Source: Paraburkholderia xenovorans LB400
Lineage (GTDB): Bacteria > Pseudomonadota > Gammaproteobacteria > Burkholderiales > Burkholderiaceae
Reading direction: 5' to 3'
Length of the DNA: 64,000 nucleotides
Assembly: GCF_000013645.1 (NCBI RefSeq)
Contig: NC_007952.1
Span: forward strand, 1,860,001-1,924,000
Position 1 is the stretch's first letter. The number at the start of each line of letters is the position of its first letter. The translations under genes were made by a program, and so were the position numbers. The notes under the pieces were generated by a model, which ran no database searches, was not told the origin of the DNA, and saw nothing but the letters and a program-made list of their open reading frames with translations. Below, in pieces: positions 25,692-34,900 of this stretch.

Positions 25692-26384
25692 CTAGCGTTT
25701 CTCCGCCAACAGCCACTCGGCATCCATCTCCACCAGATCGCCGATTCGCTCGACGGTCACATCCGCCGGCGGGTGGCTGGAGATCTCCTTCGGATCGAAC
25801 GCGTAGTGGCCCTGGCGGGGAAACACCGTGGTCAGTCTGGCGCCCCAGGCTTTTTTCATGGCGGCAAGAATCCGCAGCTTGTCGTCCACCATCACATAAT
25901 GGCGGGCGGGGTAGCACTCCATCACCTGATCGAGCATCAGCTCCTTGTGGATGTAGATCAGCACCCGCCCTTCGACTTCATCCCATAGCCCCGAGCGGGC
26001 AATCTTGCGCGGCTGGAACACCACGTCGCCGTCCGAGAGGATGACCGTGGGACCGCGCGCGCCCAGATGCCGCAACGCATTCAGCGCGCCCGGATACACG
26101 CGGCTCGCAAACGGATAATCGATCAGGAACGACGACATCAGCAGCAGCCGCGTATCGCGCGGCTGCTCCAGCCGATACCGCTGCAACGCGCCCAGGTAAT
26201 CGGCGTAGCCGAGCTCCGTGCGCAGGGTCTCGAAGATTTCCCAATACCGCGCGCTGTTCTGCGCGCCGAACTCGCGCATCATGTGCGCGCGCAGATCCGC
26301 GAGTACATGGTCGTTGTCCAGCAAGGTGTTGTCGCAGTCGAACAGAAACACGATGTCATGCGGCGTGGCGGTAGTGGCTTGCAT
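25692..26384 (-). CDS. HAD family hydrolase
   Basis: A 230-aa haloacid dehalogenase-fold phosphatase. Motif I is FLFDCDNTLLDND (nucleophile Asp and the second Asp), motif II is in VILSDGDVVF, and motif IV is HYVMVDDKLRILA. The native substrate is unknown. The ATG at 26384 begins MQATTATPHD. It starts 14 nt after the 6-phosphogluconate dehydrogenase gene on the same strand, so they are probably co-transcribed; it may remove an inhibitory or side-product phosphate, by inference only. Confidence 0.85.
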   Translation of the reverse strand: MQATTATPHDIVFLFDCDNTLLDNDHVLADLRAHMMREFGAQNSARYWEIFETLRTELGYADYLGALQRYRLEQPRDTRLLLMSSFLIDYPFASRVYPGALNALRHLGARGPTVILSDGDVVFQPRKIARSGLWDEVEGRVLIYIHKELMLDQVMECYPARHYVMVDDKLRILAAMKKAWGARLTTVFPRQGHYAFDPKEISSHPPADVTVERIGDLVEMDAEWLLAEKR

Positions 26385-26398
26385 CGCTGCCTCCTGAA

Positions 26399-27436
26399 TC
26401 AGCCTTTCGGTCCATCGGCCGGCGTGGCCGCTTTTTCGACGTGGCCGCCGAAATCGTGCCGCATGGCCGAGAGCACCCGGTTCGCAAAATCCGCTTCGCC
26501 GCGCGAACTGAAGCGGGCGAACAGCGCGGCGCTCAGCACCGGCGTGGGCACGCCTTCGTCGATGGCGGCGGCCACGGTCCAGCGCCCCTCGCCCGAATCG
26601 GATACGCGCCCCGCGTAGTTCTTCAGATCGGCGTCGCTGACGAGCGAACCGGCAATCAGATCGAGCAGCCACGATCCGATTACGCTGCCGCGCCGCCAGA
26701 CCTCGGTGACGTCGGCGAGATTCAGCTCGTACTGGTACAACTCGGGGCGGCGCAGCGGCGTTGTCTCGGCGTCGGCCTCGCGCGCGTGCTTACCGGCGTT
26801 GGCGTGGCGCAGAATGTTCAGCCCTTCGGCATACGCGGCCATCATGCCGTACTCGATACCGTTGTGAACCATCTTGACGAAGTGCCCCGCGCCCAGCGGC
26901 CCGCAGTGCAGGAAGCCCTGATCCGCGGTGCTGCTGCCGCTGACGCGCCCCGGCGTGGCCGGCGCGGTGCCGGCGCCCGGCGCGAGCGTCGAGAAGACCG
27001 GTTCGAGCCGCTTCACGACCTCCGGCTCGCCGCCGATCATCAGACAGTAGCCGCGCTCGCGGCCCGCCACGCCGCCGCTCGTGCCGACGTCCACATAGTG
27101 AAGCTGACGCTTCGCCAGCTCGGCGCCGCGGCGGATGTCGTCGTGATAGTAGGAATTGCCGCCGTCGATCACGATATCGCCGGGCTCCAGCAGGGGCACG
27201 AGTTTCTCCAGCGTCATATCGACCACCGCCGCCGGCACCATCAGCCACACGGCGCGCGGCTTGTCGAGTTGCGCGACCAGATCTTCCAGCGACGCCGCGC
27301 CCGCGACACCGTCCTGCTTCAGCTTCTCCACCGCCGCCGGCTGCACGTCGTACGCGATACATTGCTGACCGCCCTTCGTCAGACGCCGCACCATGTCGGC
27401 GCCCATGCGTCCCAATCCAATCATGCCTAGCTGCAT
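26399..27436 (-). CDS. gnd: 6-phosphogluconate dehydrogenase, decarboxylating (short GndA/YqeC form)
   Basis: Oxidises 6-phosphogluconate to ribulose 5-phosphate and CO2 in the pentose phosphate pathway. The 345 aa correspond to the short form of the enzyme rather than the 470-aa form. The nucleotide-binding N-terminus is MQLGMIGLGRMGADMVRRL, the substrate loop is IVIDGGNSYYHDDIRR, and catalytic Lys and Asn lie in GHFVKMVHNGIEYGMM. The ATG at 27436 is fixed by this N-terminus. It forms an operon with the HAD hydrolase. The 375 bp upstream hold its promoter. Confidence 0.95.
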   Translation of the reverse strand: MQLGMIGLGRMGADMVRRLTKGGQQCIAYDVQPAAVEKLKQDGVAGAASLEDLVAQLDKPRAVWLMVPAAVVDMTLEKLVPLLEPGDIVIDGGNSYYHDDIRRGAELAKRQLHYVDVGTSGGVAGRERGYCLMIGGEPEVVKRLEPVFSTLAPGAGTAPATPGRVSGSSTADQGFLHCGPLGAGHFVKMVHNGIEYGMMAAYAEGLNILRHANAGKHAREADAETTPLRRPELYQYELNLADVTEVWRRGSVIGSWLLDLIAGSLVSDADLKNYAGRVSDSGEGRWTVAAAIDEGVPTPVLSAALFARFSSRGEADFANRVLSAMRHDFGGHVEKAATPADGPKG

Positions 27437-27814
27437 ATCTCGCTCCGGAAAGTGCCTTGTTGCGCTGCTCGATTTTGCTTCGTTGTACTGCGGCAATCTT
27501 TGCGTTTTCGCTGAGTGTTTCAGTGGCTGCGTGGTGGATCGCGCGTCACCATGCTTTTACAGCAGTTATGTCTTTCTCTGCGTCTTTCGTTGCATGCACT
27601 CCGCGCGCGGCAGCAATTCCGGACCCAGCACACGGCGAAGCGGCACCGCCGCCTGCACGGAAAGACGATACGCTTCTTTGCAGAGGTTTTGCGCGGCGTA
27701 AAGTTCCTGGCATCTGCGATTGCGCGGCATCGCGTTCGCGCAGGCTTCGATTCGGCTGACGGCCTTCTTACACTTCGACCCTTGGCCTTCGGTTTCGCAA
27801 TCAGGACTATGCCG
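27437..27814. other. intergenic region without a supported gene
   Basis: About 375 bp between gnd and the MFS gene, both leftward, with lower GC than the neighbours. Several short open frames exist on the plus strand, but none shows a ribosome-binding site, family similarity or coding bias. The gnd promoter must lie here. No clear terminator was found. Confidence 0.6.
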
Positions 27815-29137
27815 CTAGCGCCGACCTGCCTGGAGCTTGCCGTACCGCGAACGCGCAAAACGCTTCACGGCCTGCCACATCAATGGATAACGATCGCCCG
27901 GCACGGCGAACAGCACCAGCGCGCACAACGCCAGCAAGCCGCAGAACATGAACGTGCCGCGATAGCCGAACGCCTGCACCAGCAAGCCCGACAACACGCC
28001 CGAGAGAATCGAGCCGACCCGCGCCGCGTTGAAGAACAGCGCGGTGGCGCGGCCCGGCGCATGCGGCATCAGATCCTGCACATAGGTCATGCCGAGACAC
28101 GAGGTCACGGCGACCACGAACGCGTTGAGCATCTGCATTGGAATCAGCACGTGCACATTGCCCGCCAGCGCCATGCCGGCGAAATACACCGCATGCACCG
28201 CCGCGCACGCGCCGAGCCAGTTCGGCTTGTGCAGCGCCGACGACTTCGCGCCTAGCGCGAGCATCATCGGAATTTCCATCAAGGCCCCCAGGCCGAGCAT
28301 GACGGACACGTCCAGATGCGTGCCGTTCAGGCCATGCACGATGTAGAGCGGCAACACGATCATCGTCGCGTTCGCGGCGAGGCCGAGCAAGGTGAGCGCC
28401 GCCACCGCGCGGCCGATGTCGTTGGCCGACGCGACGCCGGGCAAGTCCTCGTGCGCGTCTTCACCGGGCGTGGTCAGCGGCGGCACGGTGATCGAAGCCG
28501 ACGGCTCGGCCGCCGTGTCTTCCACCGTGTGATCGCCCAGGTGACCCTGCGGCTCCCGCATGCGCCAGACAATGGTCGCGCACGCGCCGAAACTGGCGGC
28601 GGCGAACAGAAAGAGTCCGTAGAAGCTGCTGGCGGCGAGCACCAGCGCGCCCACCGACGGCCCGAACACCCAGGCGGCCGACAGGATGGTGCGCAAAGTC
28701 GCGCTGGCGAACACGCGCTCCGCCGGGTCGGCGACCGGCAACGCCGCGCGGCTGAACGAGAACACCATTGAAATGGCCGAGCCGCCCGCGCCGATAAAGA
28801 CGATCCCGACCACCAGCAGCAACCGGTAGTCACGCACCACGCATAAACACAGATAGCCGAGCGCCGCCGCCACCAGCGCTGCCAGCAGCAACGGCCGATG
28901 CCGTCCGCTCGCGTCGCTCCAACGGCCCGCGAAGGTGCTGGCGAGCACCCCGCTCGCCGCGATCAGCGTCATGAAGACGCCGAGCCTGAACGGCGTCATG
29001 CCGGCGCGCTCGACGCCGAACAGCGAAAGATAGGGAGCGGTGAACGACATTGCCACACCGAGCATCAGGGTTGCGGCGGCGAGCGGCTTGAAGCCGGGAA
29101 TGCGCAGGAGATCGAAAAAACGTGAGGTTTTCAACAC
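27815..29137 (-). CDS. MFS sugar efflux transporter (SetA-like)
   Basis: A 440-aa, 12-helix MFS protein. The opening LKTSRFFDLLRIPGFKPL and SFTAPYLSLFGVERAGMTPF match the sugar efflux (Set) family. The loop 2-3 region is STFAGRWSDASGRHRPLL. A long cytoplasmic central loop (about residues 200-235, acidic) joins the halves. The start is uncertain: GTG at 29137 gives the family-like N-terminus, while a GTG at 29185 would add 16 residues; neither has a good ribosome-binding site. It would export sugars or glycosides at the inner membrane. Confidence 0.85.
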   Translation of the reverse strand: MLKTSRFFDLLRIPGFKPLAAATLMLGVAMSFTAPYLSLFGVERAGMTPFRLGVFMTLIAASGVLASTFAGRWSDASGRHRPLLLAALVAAALGYLCLCVVRDYRLLLVVGIVFIGAGGSAISMVFSFSRAALPVADPAERVFASATLRTILSAAWVFGPSVGALVLAASSFYGLFLFAAASFGACATIVWRMREPQGHLGDHTVEDTAAEPSASITVPPLTTPGEDAHEDLPGVASANDIGRAVAALTLLGLAANATMIVLPLYIVHGLNGTHLDVSVMLGLGALMEIPMMLALGAKSSALHKPNWLGACAAVHAVYFAGMALAGNVHVLIPMQMLNAFVVAVTSCLGMTYVQDLMPHAPGRATALFFNAARVGSILSGVLSGLLVQAFGYRGTFMFCGLLALCALVLFAVPGDRYPLMWQAVKRFARSRYGKLQAGRR

Positions 29138-29310
29138 GGGCGGCGGTGGGTCAGGAAAAGCCAGCCTGTGACGCGCAATGCGCACCGCAAACTTCGTGGC
29201 CGGAACGACCGGGGCATTATCGGCTTAGCTTGCGGGCGCGTAAACCCGCGGCATCGCGTCCCAAAATTGTGAGGCGCGGCGTTGGCTGGCAACGGCCGGC
29301 ACGCACCGCG

Positions 29311-29892
29311 CTACTTGCCGTCGGTTGCGCGCATTTGCTGCGCTTGCGCCTTGTAGTCGTAGGTCGGATAGAACTCGGTGCGATAGCCGCCCCACGCGGT
29401 CGTTTCGATCGCCCGGTTGACTTCGCGCAGACGGCTCGCCGGCACGCGCAGCGTGACCACCTGGCCGATGCCCATCATCACGTACCACGACACGACTTCG
29501 ATGCCCGGTGGCGGAAAGGTCTTGAAGAACCCTTGCGCGCGCAACTGGTCGTTGATTTTCGGCAGCGGTCTGGATTCGTCGTGACGCAGGAAGATGGTGA
29601 GGAGGAACGTGTCGTCGGGCGATGTGGCCGGTGTCGCGGCGGTGGCCGCCGCTGCACCTGGCGCGCGGGTCGTGGCCGGGTCCGGCGCAGTGGCCGCGTT
29701 CGTGCCCGGGCTCGTGCCTGGGCTCGTGCCTGAGTTAGTGCCTGCGTTGGCGCTCGGGTCCGCACCATATGCAAGCGGCGCAATGCCGAGCGACACGGCC
29801 AGCACCGCGGCAAGCACAGAGCGCAAACAGCGGCGAAGCTGACAATGCTGAAAAAACGTGGCTGGACTGCGTGCGGCGACTGCATCTGGCAT
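29311..29892 (-). CDS. secreted protein, hypothetical
   Basis: A 193-aa protein with a signal peptide (hydrophobic LRSVLAAVLAVSLGIAPLA, cleavage near AYGADP). A low-complexity linker of Gly/Thr/Ser/Pro repeats (NSGTSPGTSPGT) and Ala/Thr follows. A C-terminal domain begins DDTFLLTIFLRHDESRPLP and includes WYVMMGIGQVVTLRVPAS. No family was recognised with certainty; the C-terminal domain has a ferredoxin-like alpha/beta pattern reminiscent of muconolactone-isomerase-type folds. The ATG at 29892 has GGAGG about 6 nt upstream. Probably periplasmic. Confidence 0.75.
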   Translation of the reverse strand: MPDAVAARSPATFFQHCQLRRCLRSVLAAVLAVSLGIAPLAYGADPSANAGTNSGTSPGTSPGTNAATAPDPATTRAPGAAAATAATPATSPDDTFLLTIFLRHDESRPLPKINDQLRAQGFFKTFPPPGIEVVSWYVMMGIGQVVTLRVPASRLREVNRAIETTAWGGYRTEFYPTYDYKAQAQQMRATDGK

Positions 29893-30042
29893 GGCATGCC
29901 TCCATGACGCGTTATGGACGATCTTCGACGGCGCATTCAACGGCGCGCTGCGTTCGATTCGCTTCGGCGCGCGTAAGCGCGGCCTGTGGCCAGCAATATT
30001 CGCTCCCGCGCGGCCGCCGCGTGCCGCACGTGGCCGCATCGC

Positions 30043-30339
30043 TCACACCACGACGTAGCCGCGTTTTTCCAGCGTCCAGCGGTGCCACTGATTGCCGTAC
30101 ATGCCGCAGGCCATGCCGAACAGCACCGAGAGCACCAGGCCGATCACGTCGGCGGTTTCGCCCCACAGGCCCGAGCAGAACAGCAGCAGGTTGACCGCCA
30201 GCATGACGAACGCGGCAAACCACATCTTCTTCGATAAAGCCCAGACAAAGCCCAGCAGCAGCGCGCCCCAACTGAAGCCCGTGGCCACTGCGACGGTTTC
30301 GTCCTTGCCCGGACAGCGCAGATAAATCCTTTCGCCCAT
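30043..30339 (-). CDS. small membrane protein, DUF2628-like
   Basis: A 98-aa protein with about two to three hydrophobic helices. It opens with RIYLRCPGKDETVAVATGFS, followed by WGALLLGFVWALSKKMW and AFVMLAVNLLLFCSGLW. The F(S)WGA...FVW..KKMW pattern is typical of DUF2628 proteins, whose function is unknown. The ATG at 30339 has AGGAAGG 4-8 nt upstream. It follows the thioredoxin-like gene divergently. Confidence 0.8.
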   Translation of the reverse strand: MGERIYLRCPGKDETVAVATGFSWGALLLGFVWALSKKMWFAAFVMLAVNLLLFCSGLWGETADVIGLVLSVLFGMACGMYGNQWHRWTLEKRGYVVV

Positions 30340-30578
30340 TTCCCTTCCTGAACACAATGATTCGCCGCCTCGCGGCACCCGACCATGTTTAACACGCCAT
30401 CCGGTCAGAAGTATGCGTTCGCGTGAAATTCGCGCCGCCGCGTGCTTTGCCGCACATCGGCCGGCGCGGCGCTGCCTGACGATCGCGGGCATAGCTGATA
30501 CTCTTGGCAAATCCGCGCGCAGGGGACGCGAGCGCAGCGCCACCCCTGCCCGCACAGGTTAACCGCTTCGGAGCACGC

Positions 30579-30899
30579 ATGGCCACGCAGACCGCCTATT
30601 CTTCCACCGCCCCCTCGCGAGCCGAGCTCGACGCCCTGCCGGGCGCCACCATCGTCGAATTCGGCACGGACTGGTGCGGCTACTGCCAGGGTGCGCAAGC
30701 ATCGATTGCCAAAGCGCTCGAACCGCATGCGCACCTCAGGCACCTGAAAATCGAAGACGGCCCGGGCCGGCCGCTCGGCCGCTCGTTCAAGGTCAAGCTG
30801 TGGCCAACGCTGATCCTGATGCGCGACGGCGCCGAAGTCGCGCGCGTGGTGCGCCCGGCCAACGCGACGCAGATCACGGAGGCTTTCGCATCGCTCTGA
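30579..30899 (+). CDS. thioredoxin family protein
   Basis: A 106-aa thioredoxin-fold protein. The active site is FGTDWCGYCQGAQ (CGYC redox pair). The cis-Pro is in KLWPTLILMRDGAEVARVVRP. The CGYC active site differs from the CGPC of classical thioredoxin. No signal peptide is present, so it is cytoplasmic. The start at 30579 has GGAG about 6 nt upstream. Confidence 0.92.
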   Translation: MATQTAYSSTAPSRAELDALPGATIVEFGTDWCGYCQGAQASIAKALEPHAHLRHLKIEDGPGRPLGRSFKVKLWPTLILMRDGAEVARVVRPANATQITEAFASL

Positions 30900-31010
30900 C
30901 GTCGCTTTGACGTCGCGCCGATGTCGCGCTGATTTCAAATTGCATGCGGCGCCGCATACGCACCGCCGCACCGCCCCCACACCGGAGCAGGCAAGACCCA
31001 CCCGACACCC

Positions 31011-31433
31011 ATGATGCGACAAGCCCTCCACCACCTGAGCGTCAAGGCCCGCACCCGCGGGCTGGTCGAATTCACCAACGACGTGCGCCGCTTCGTCGCC
31101 GCGCAAGCCATCGAAACCGGCCTGCTGACGCTGTTCTGCCGCCATACGTCCGCGTCGTTGCTGATTCAGGAAAACGCCGATCCTTCCGTGCAGCGCGATC
31201 TGGAACGCTACTTCGCGAGCCTCGCGCCGGAAGACGCCGAGCGCTACGAACACGACGCCGAAGGCCCGGACGACATGCCGGCCCATTTGCGCACCGCACT
31301 CACGCAGGTGCAGTTGTCGGTGCCGGTCGAACACGGAAAAATGGTGCTCGGCACCTGGCAAGGCCTGTATCTGTTCGAACACCGCCGTCATACACAGCAG
31401 CGGGATATCGTGCTACATCTGCTCGGAGAATGA
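31011..31433 (+). CDS. YjbQ family protein (UPF0047)
   Basis: A 140-aa protein of the YjbQ/UPF0047 family, for which a weak thiamine-phosphate synthase activity has been reported. Family signatures are GLLTLFCRHTSASLLIQENADP and LRTALTQVQLSVPVEHGKMVLGTWQG, plus LFEHRRH near the end. Residues 1-2 are both Met; 31011 is taken. It is 101 nt upstream of the aldolase gene on the same strand. Confidence 0.92.
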   Translation: MMRQALHHLSVKARTRGLVEFTNDVRRFVAAQAIETGLLTLFCRHTSASLLIQENADPSVQRDLERYFASLAPEDAERYEHDAEGPDDMPAHLRTALTQVQLSVPVEHGKMVLGTWQGLYLFEHRRHTQQRDIVLHLLGE

Positions 31434-31533
31434 CGGCGCGGTGCGCGGCCGCCGGGTACGTTTCGAATTACGTTGTCGACAGAAATTCGCTGCAAGATTT
31501 CATCCGCAAACCGGATTAAAGGGAGCACACCTC

Positions 31534-32553
31534 ATGGACACCCGTAGCGAGCTGCAAGCCACCATCAAGGCAATGGTTCAACCCGGCAAGGGTCTTCTCG
31601 CCGCCGACGAAAGCGGCCCGACCATCGCCAAACGCTTCAAGACGATCGGCCTCGAATCGAGCGAGGAAAACCGCCGCGCCTATCGCAACCTGCTGCTCAC
31701 CACGCCCGGACTCGGCGAATTCGTGAGCGGCGTGATTCTCTACGAAGAAACGCTGGGCCAGAAAGCGGACGACGGCACGCCGTTCCCGCAGCTCGCCGCG
31801 AAAAACGGCATCGTGCCCGGCATCAAGGTGGATCTCGGCAAGATTGCGCTCGCGCTCGCGCCGGGCGACGAGATCACCGAAGGTCTCGACGGACTCGCCC
31901 GCCGTTTCGTCGATTACAAGCGGCAAGGCGCGCGCTTCGCCAAATGGCGCGCGGTCTACAACATCACGGCGAGCCTGCCGAGCCGTCTCGCGATCGAGGC
32001 GAATGCCGATTCACTCGCGCGCTACGCCGCGATCTCACAGGAAGCGGGCATCGTGCCGATCGTCGAACCCGAAGTGCTGATGGACGGCGAGCACACCATC
32101 GAGCGCAGCGCCGAGGTCACCGAGGCCGTGCTCCACGCGGTGTTCCATGCGCTGCACCGGCATCGCGTCGTGCTCGAACATATTCTGCTGAAGCCGAGCA
32201 TGGTGATCGCCGGCTCCGAACACGCGCAGCAGTCGTCGACTGCCGACATTGCCGCTTATACCGTGCGGGTGCTCAAGCGCACGGTGCCCTCGGCGGTGCC
32301 GGGCATCGTGTTTCTGTCCGGCGGCCAATCGCCTGAAGAGGCGACCGCGAATCTCGACGCCATGAACCGTCTCGGCGCGTTGCCGTGGAATCTGAGCTTT
32401 TCATATGGACGCGCGTTGCAGGAACCGCCGCTGCAAGCATGGAAAGGCGAGCGGAGCCACGTCGAGCAGGCCCAGCAGGCGCTGCTCAAGCGGGCGCGTC
32501 TGAATAGCGCCGCGGCACTGGGCAAGTACGAGGCGGCGCAGGAAAAGAGCTAG
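31534..32553 (+). CDS. class I fructose-bisphosphate aldolase
   Basis: Cleaves fructose 1,6-bisphosphate to glyceraldehyde 3-phosphate and dihydroxyacetone phosphate through a Schiff base, without metal. The 339 aa fit. The N-terminus has KGLLAADESGPTIAKRF, then GVILYEETLGQK, and the Schiff-base Lys lies in VVLEHILLKPSMV. C-terminal family segments are VFLSGGQSPEEATANLDAMN and NLSFSYGRALQ. The ATG at 31534 has AAAGGGAG upstream. Eukaryote-like class I aldolases are found in several Burkholderiales. Confidence 0.96.
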   Translation: MDTRSELQATIKAMVQPGKGLLAADESGPTIAKRFKTIGLESSEENRRAYRNLLLTTPGLGEFVSGVILYEETLGQKADDGTPFPQLAAKNGIVPGIKVDLGKIALALAPGDEITEGLDGLARRFVDYKRQGARFAKWRAVYNITASLPSRLAIEANADSLARYAAISQEAGIVPIVEPEVLMDGEHTIERSAEVTEAVLHAVFHALHRHRVVLEHILLKPSMVIAGSEHAQQSSTADIAAYTVRVLKRTVPSAVPGIVFLSGGQSPEEATANLDAMNRLGALPWNLSFSYGRALQEPPLQAWKGERSHVEQAQQALLKRARLNSAAALGKYEAAQEKS

Positions 32554-32617
32554 CGCTGGTGCGGCACGGTCCGTTGCGTCTCGAGACCGAGCGAGCGCAG
32601 CGGACCGGTCAACCGAA

Positions 32618-33640
32618 TCAGAGCGGCGCGCCGCCGAACGCCTGGCGCTGCGCGAGCGACACGAAGGCCTGCGCGTCGCGCGCCGCCTGCACCACGGCCG
32701 CCATGCCGAAGAACTCGTGCGTGGCGCCACGGTAGTTGCGATGCTCGACGGGCACACCCGCGCTGTGCAATTTCTGCGCGAGCTTCTCACCGTCCGAGCG
32801 TAGCGGATCGATGCCCGCCGTCACCACGACAGCCGGCGGCAAGCGTGACAGATCGGCGCTCACCACGTCGATCAACGAACTGGTGAGGTCGCTCTCGCTG
32901 TTGATCACGTTATGCAGGAACCACAGCATCATCGGCTTGTTCAAGGGCCGCGCATTGCGATTCTCTTCATAAGAGATCGACACGATGTTGTTGCTCGCCA
33001 CCGGATAGATCAGCGCCTGATGCATCGGCATGCGCACGCCCGTGTCCCGCGCGTGGATCGCCACGTTGATCGCCAGATTGGCGCCGGCGCTCTCGCCCAT
33101 CACCGCGATCTTGCCGGCGTCGCCACAGAGTTTCGGCGCCTGCTCGACCACCCAGCGCCATGCCGCAAACGCGTCTTCGTGCGCTGCCGGCAACCTGTGC
33201 TCGGGCGCCTGCCGGTAGTGCGCGGAGACCACGATCGCCCGGCTCTGCGCGGCGATGGAACGCGGTGTGGCGTCGTAGGTGTCGAGATCGGCGAGCACCC
33301 AGCCGCCGCCGTGAAAATACAGGATCAGCGGAAAGGGTCCCTCGCCTTGCGGCGTATACACGCGCGCAGGATTGCTGCCCGTCGCGCCGGGAATCATGAT
33401 GTCTTCGGTGCGCACCGCCTCCAGCTCCAGCGAAGGACGCGCGCTGAACGCGGGATCGCTCATCAGTTTCCTGACGGCGTCGGCGGGAGTCGGCTGCTGT
33501 CTTGCTTCGGCCACGGTGCAGTCCTCGATGGGCTTCGGGTCGAGGCTCCTGAGCGCGTCGAGCACGGCTTTCATGTCGGGATCGGCGTGACCCGTGGGGT
33601 CCATGCCGACCATGCCTTTGATAGTGTCACCGAGTGTCAT
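32618..33640 (-). CDS. alpha/beta hydrolase, hormone-sensitive-lipase type esterase
   Basis: A 340-aa carboxylesterase of the HSL (family IV) type. The oxyanion motif HGGGW is in LILYFHGGGWVLADLDTYD, the nucleophile Ser is in VMGESAGANLAINVA, and catalytic Asp and His are expected in VTAGIDPLRSDG and YRGATHEFFG. No signal peptide is visible. The ATG at 33640 begins MTLGDTIKGM. It would hydrolyse short-chain esters; the physiological substrate is unknown. Confidence 0.92.
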   Translation of the reverse strand: MTLGDTIKGMVGMDPTGHADPDMKAVLDALRSLDPKPIEDCTVAEARQQPTPADAVRKLMSDPAFSARPSLELEAVRTEDIMIPGATGSNPARVYTPQGEGPFPLILYFHGGGWVLADLDTYDATPRSIAAQSRAIVVSAHYRQAPEHRLPAAHEDAFAAWRWVVEQAPKLCGDAGKIAVMGESAGANLAINVAIHARDTGVRMPMHQALIYPVASNNIVSISYEENRNARPLNKPMMLWFLHNVINSESDLTSSLIDVVSADLSRLPPAVVVTAGIDPLRSDGEKLAQKLHSAGVPVEHRNYRGATHEFFGMAAVVQAARDAQAFVSLAQRQAFGGAPL

Positions 33641-33718
33641 GGCAAAGCTCCTGATGGAAGAATTCACGGCTCCATCGAAGCTTTTGAAGTGCCCGCCCGA
33701 CGACCGTGCATGCCGTCG

Positions 33719-33740
33719 GAGTCGAGCAAGCGCTATACCC
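33719..33740 (+). repeat. 22-bp dispersed repeat, copy 1
   Basis: A 22-bp sequence beginning AGTCGAGCAAGCGC and ending TATACCCG is identical to 47425-47446. Both copies are on the plus strand and lie in short non-coding gaps. Confidence 0.75.
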
Positions 33741-33814
33741 GTCGAACGGCCGCATGCCAGCGGGCGAAGCGGCAACACGTCGGATCAAGGTGGATGCGCT
33801 GGGCGGATTACGGA

Positions 33815-34900
33815 TTACGCGTGCGATACCGCCGCGCTTGCCCAATCGCAAGGGAATCGCGCCGCGTAGCGCTCCGGCTTGAAACGCACGCCGGTGATCT
33901 GACCGTCGTGCGGCGCGCGGCCGAGCCAACCCGACCAGCCGAGTCGCTGCGCGCCGCCCAGAACGGCCGGCGGCGCGCTCCGTGGTTTGAGGCGCAACTC
34001 CAGCTCCCACTCGAACTCATGGCCCATGAACGTCCTCACCCACTCCACCAGCCGCGGCAGGTCCGCGCCTTGCGGCGTGAAGCGCAGGTACGCGTCGATA
34101 TCGAGCGGACCGACTACGACGCGAAAGGTGTGCTGGCGGTCGGCCACCTGTTCGCCGAGCAGCGCACCCACCGTCATGGTCGAAGCGGCGCCCGGCTTGC
34201 CCAGATAACTGTGCTCATCCACATCGACGTCGATCCAGTTGAAGACGTATTCGTCGATTGCGACCGGCACGCCGAAGTAATGCTCGAGCGTCATGCGCAA
34301 GCCGTCGGGATTACGCGCCTCCCGCACGAGGTGCGCCGAAGCGGATAGCCGTGCGTGCGGCGGCAAGGGGCCGTGGCCGATCTCGCTGATATCGAGGCCG
34401 GCAAGGCTCGCCACGTAAAACGAAAAACGCTCGTCGTCCGGCCGGTCGAGTCCGGCGGCAGCCTGCGCGGATGCCCAGGCCCGATACAGCAGCGTCAGAT
34501 AGCGGTGATGGAAGATGTCGAGGAAATCGGCGAGCGTGGCGTCGTGCCGGCTCTGCTCGCGCTCGCGCGCGATTTCGGTCACGTGAATCGGCAGCGGGCC
34601 GTTCGGTCCGAGCATGCCGAGGCCGAACAGGCGTACTTTTAAACGCCCGTCCGCCTCACGTACGTTCGCGATCTCGCTCGGCGCGAAAAACAGGCTGGCT
34701 TGCTGCCCGAGACGGAACGGTTCCGCCCGAGGGCGCGTTGCCGTTCCAATGCGATCGATCCGCCTATCCGCGCCGATGCGGCGCAGCAGTGCAAGGAACC
34801 CATAGCGCCACGGCTCGTCCTGCAACCGTTCGACCAACGCCGGCGACAGCGAATGACTCGTGCCAGCAGTCACCGCTCCGGAAGAATCGCGCTCCATCAT
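33815..34900 (-). CDS. tssG: type VI secretion baseplate protein TssG (orphan)
   Basis: A 361-aa TssG-family protein, complete in length. Family segments include LQDEPWRYGFLALLRRIGAD, VRLFGLGMLGPNGPLPIHVT, DIFHHRYLTLLYRAWA and FVTH-like YVASLAGLDISEIGHG. TssG normally forms the TssKFG baseplate wedge of the secretion sheath. Its ATG at 34900 overlaps the stop of a badly deleted tssF by 4 nt, the normal tssF-tssG coupling. No other type VI gene is in the window, so it is probably non-functional here unless a complete cluster elsewhere uses it. Confidence 0.88.
   Translation of the reverse strand: MMERDSSGAVTAGTSHSLSPALVERLQDEPWRYGFLALLRRIGADRRIDRIGTATRPRAEPFRLGQQASLFFAPSEIANVREADGRLKVRLFGLGMLGPNGPLPIHVTEIAREREQSRHDATLADFLDIFHHRYLTLLYRAWASAQAAAGLDRPDDERFSFYVASLAGLDISEIGHGPLPPHARLSASAHLVREARNPDGLRMTLEHYFGVPVAIDEYVFNWIDVDVDEHSYLGKPGAASTMTVGALLGEQVADRQHTFRVVVGPLDIDAYLRFTPQGADLPRLVEWVRTFMGHEFEWELELRLKPRSAPPAVLGGAQRLGWSGWLGRAPHDGQITGVRFKPERYAARFPCDWASAAVSHA

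Noticed and set aside
27457..27759. 100-codon plus-strand frame with a hydrophobic N-terminus
   Set aside because: Resembles a signal peptide but has no ribosome-binding site, no family and unbiased third positions; left as intergenic.
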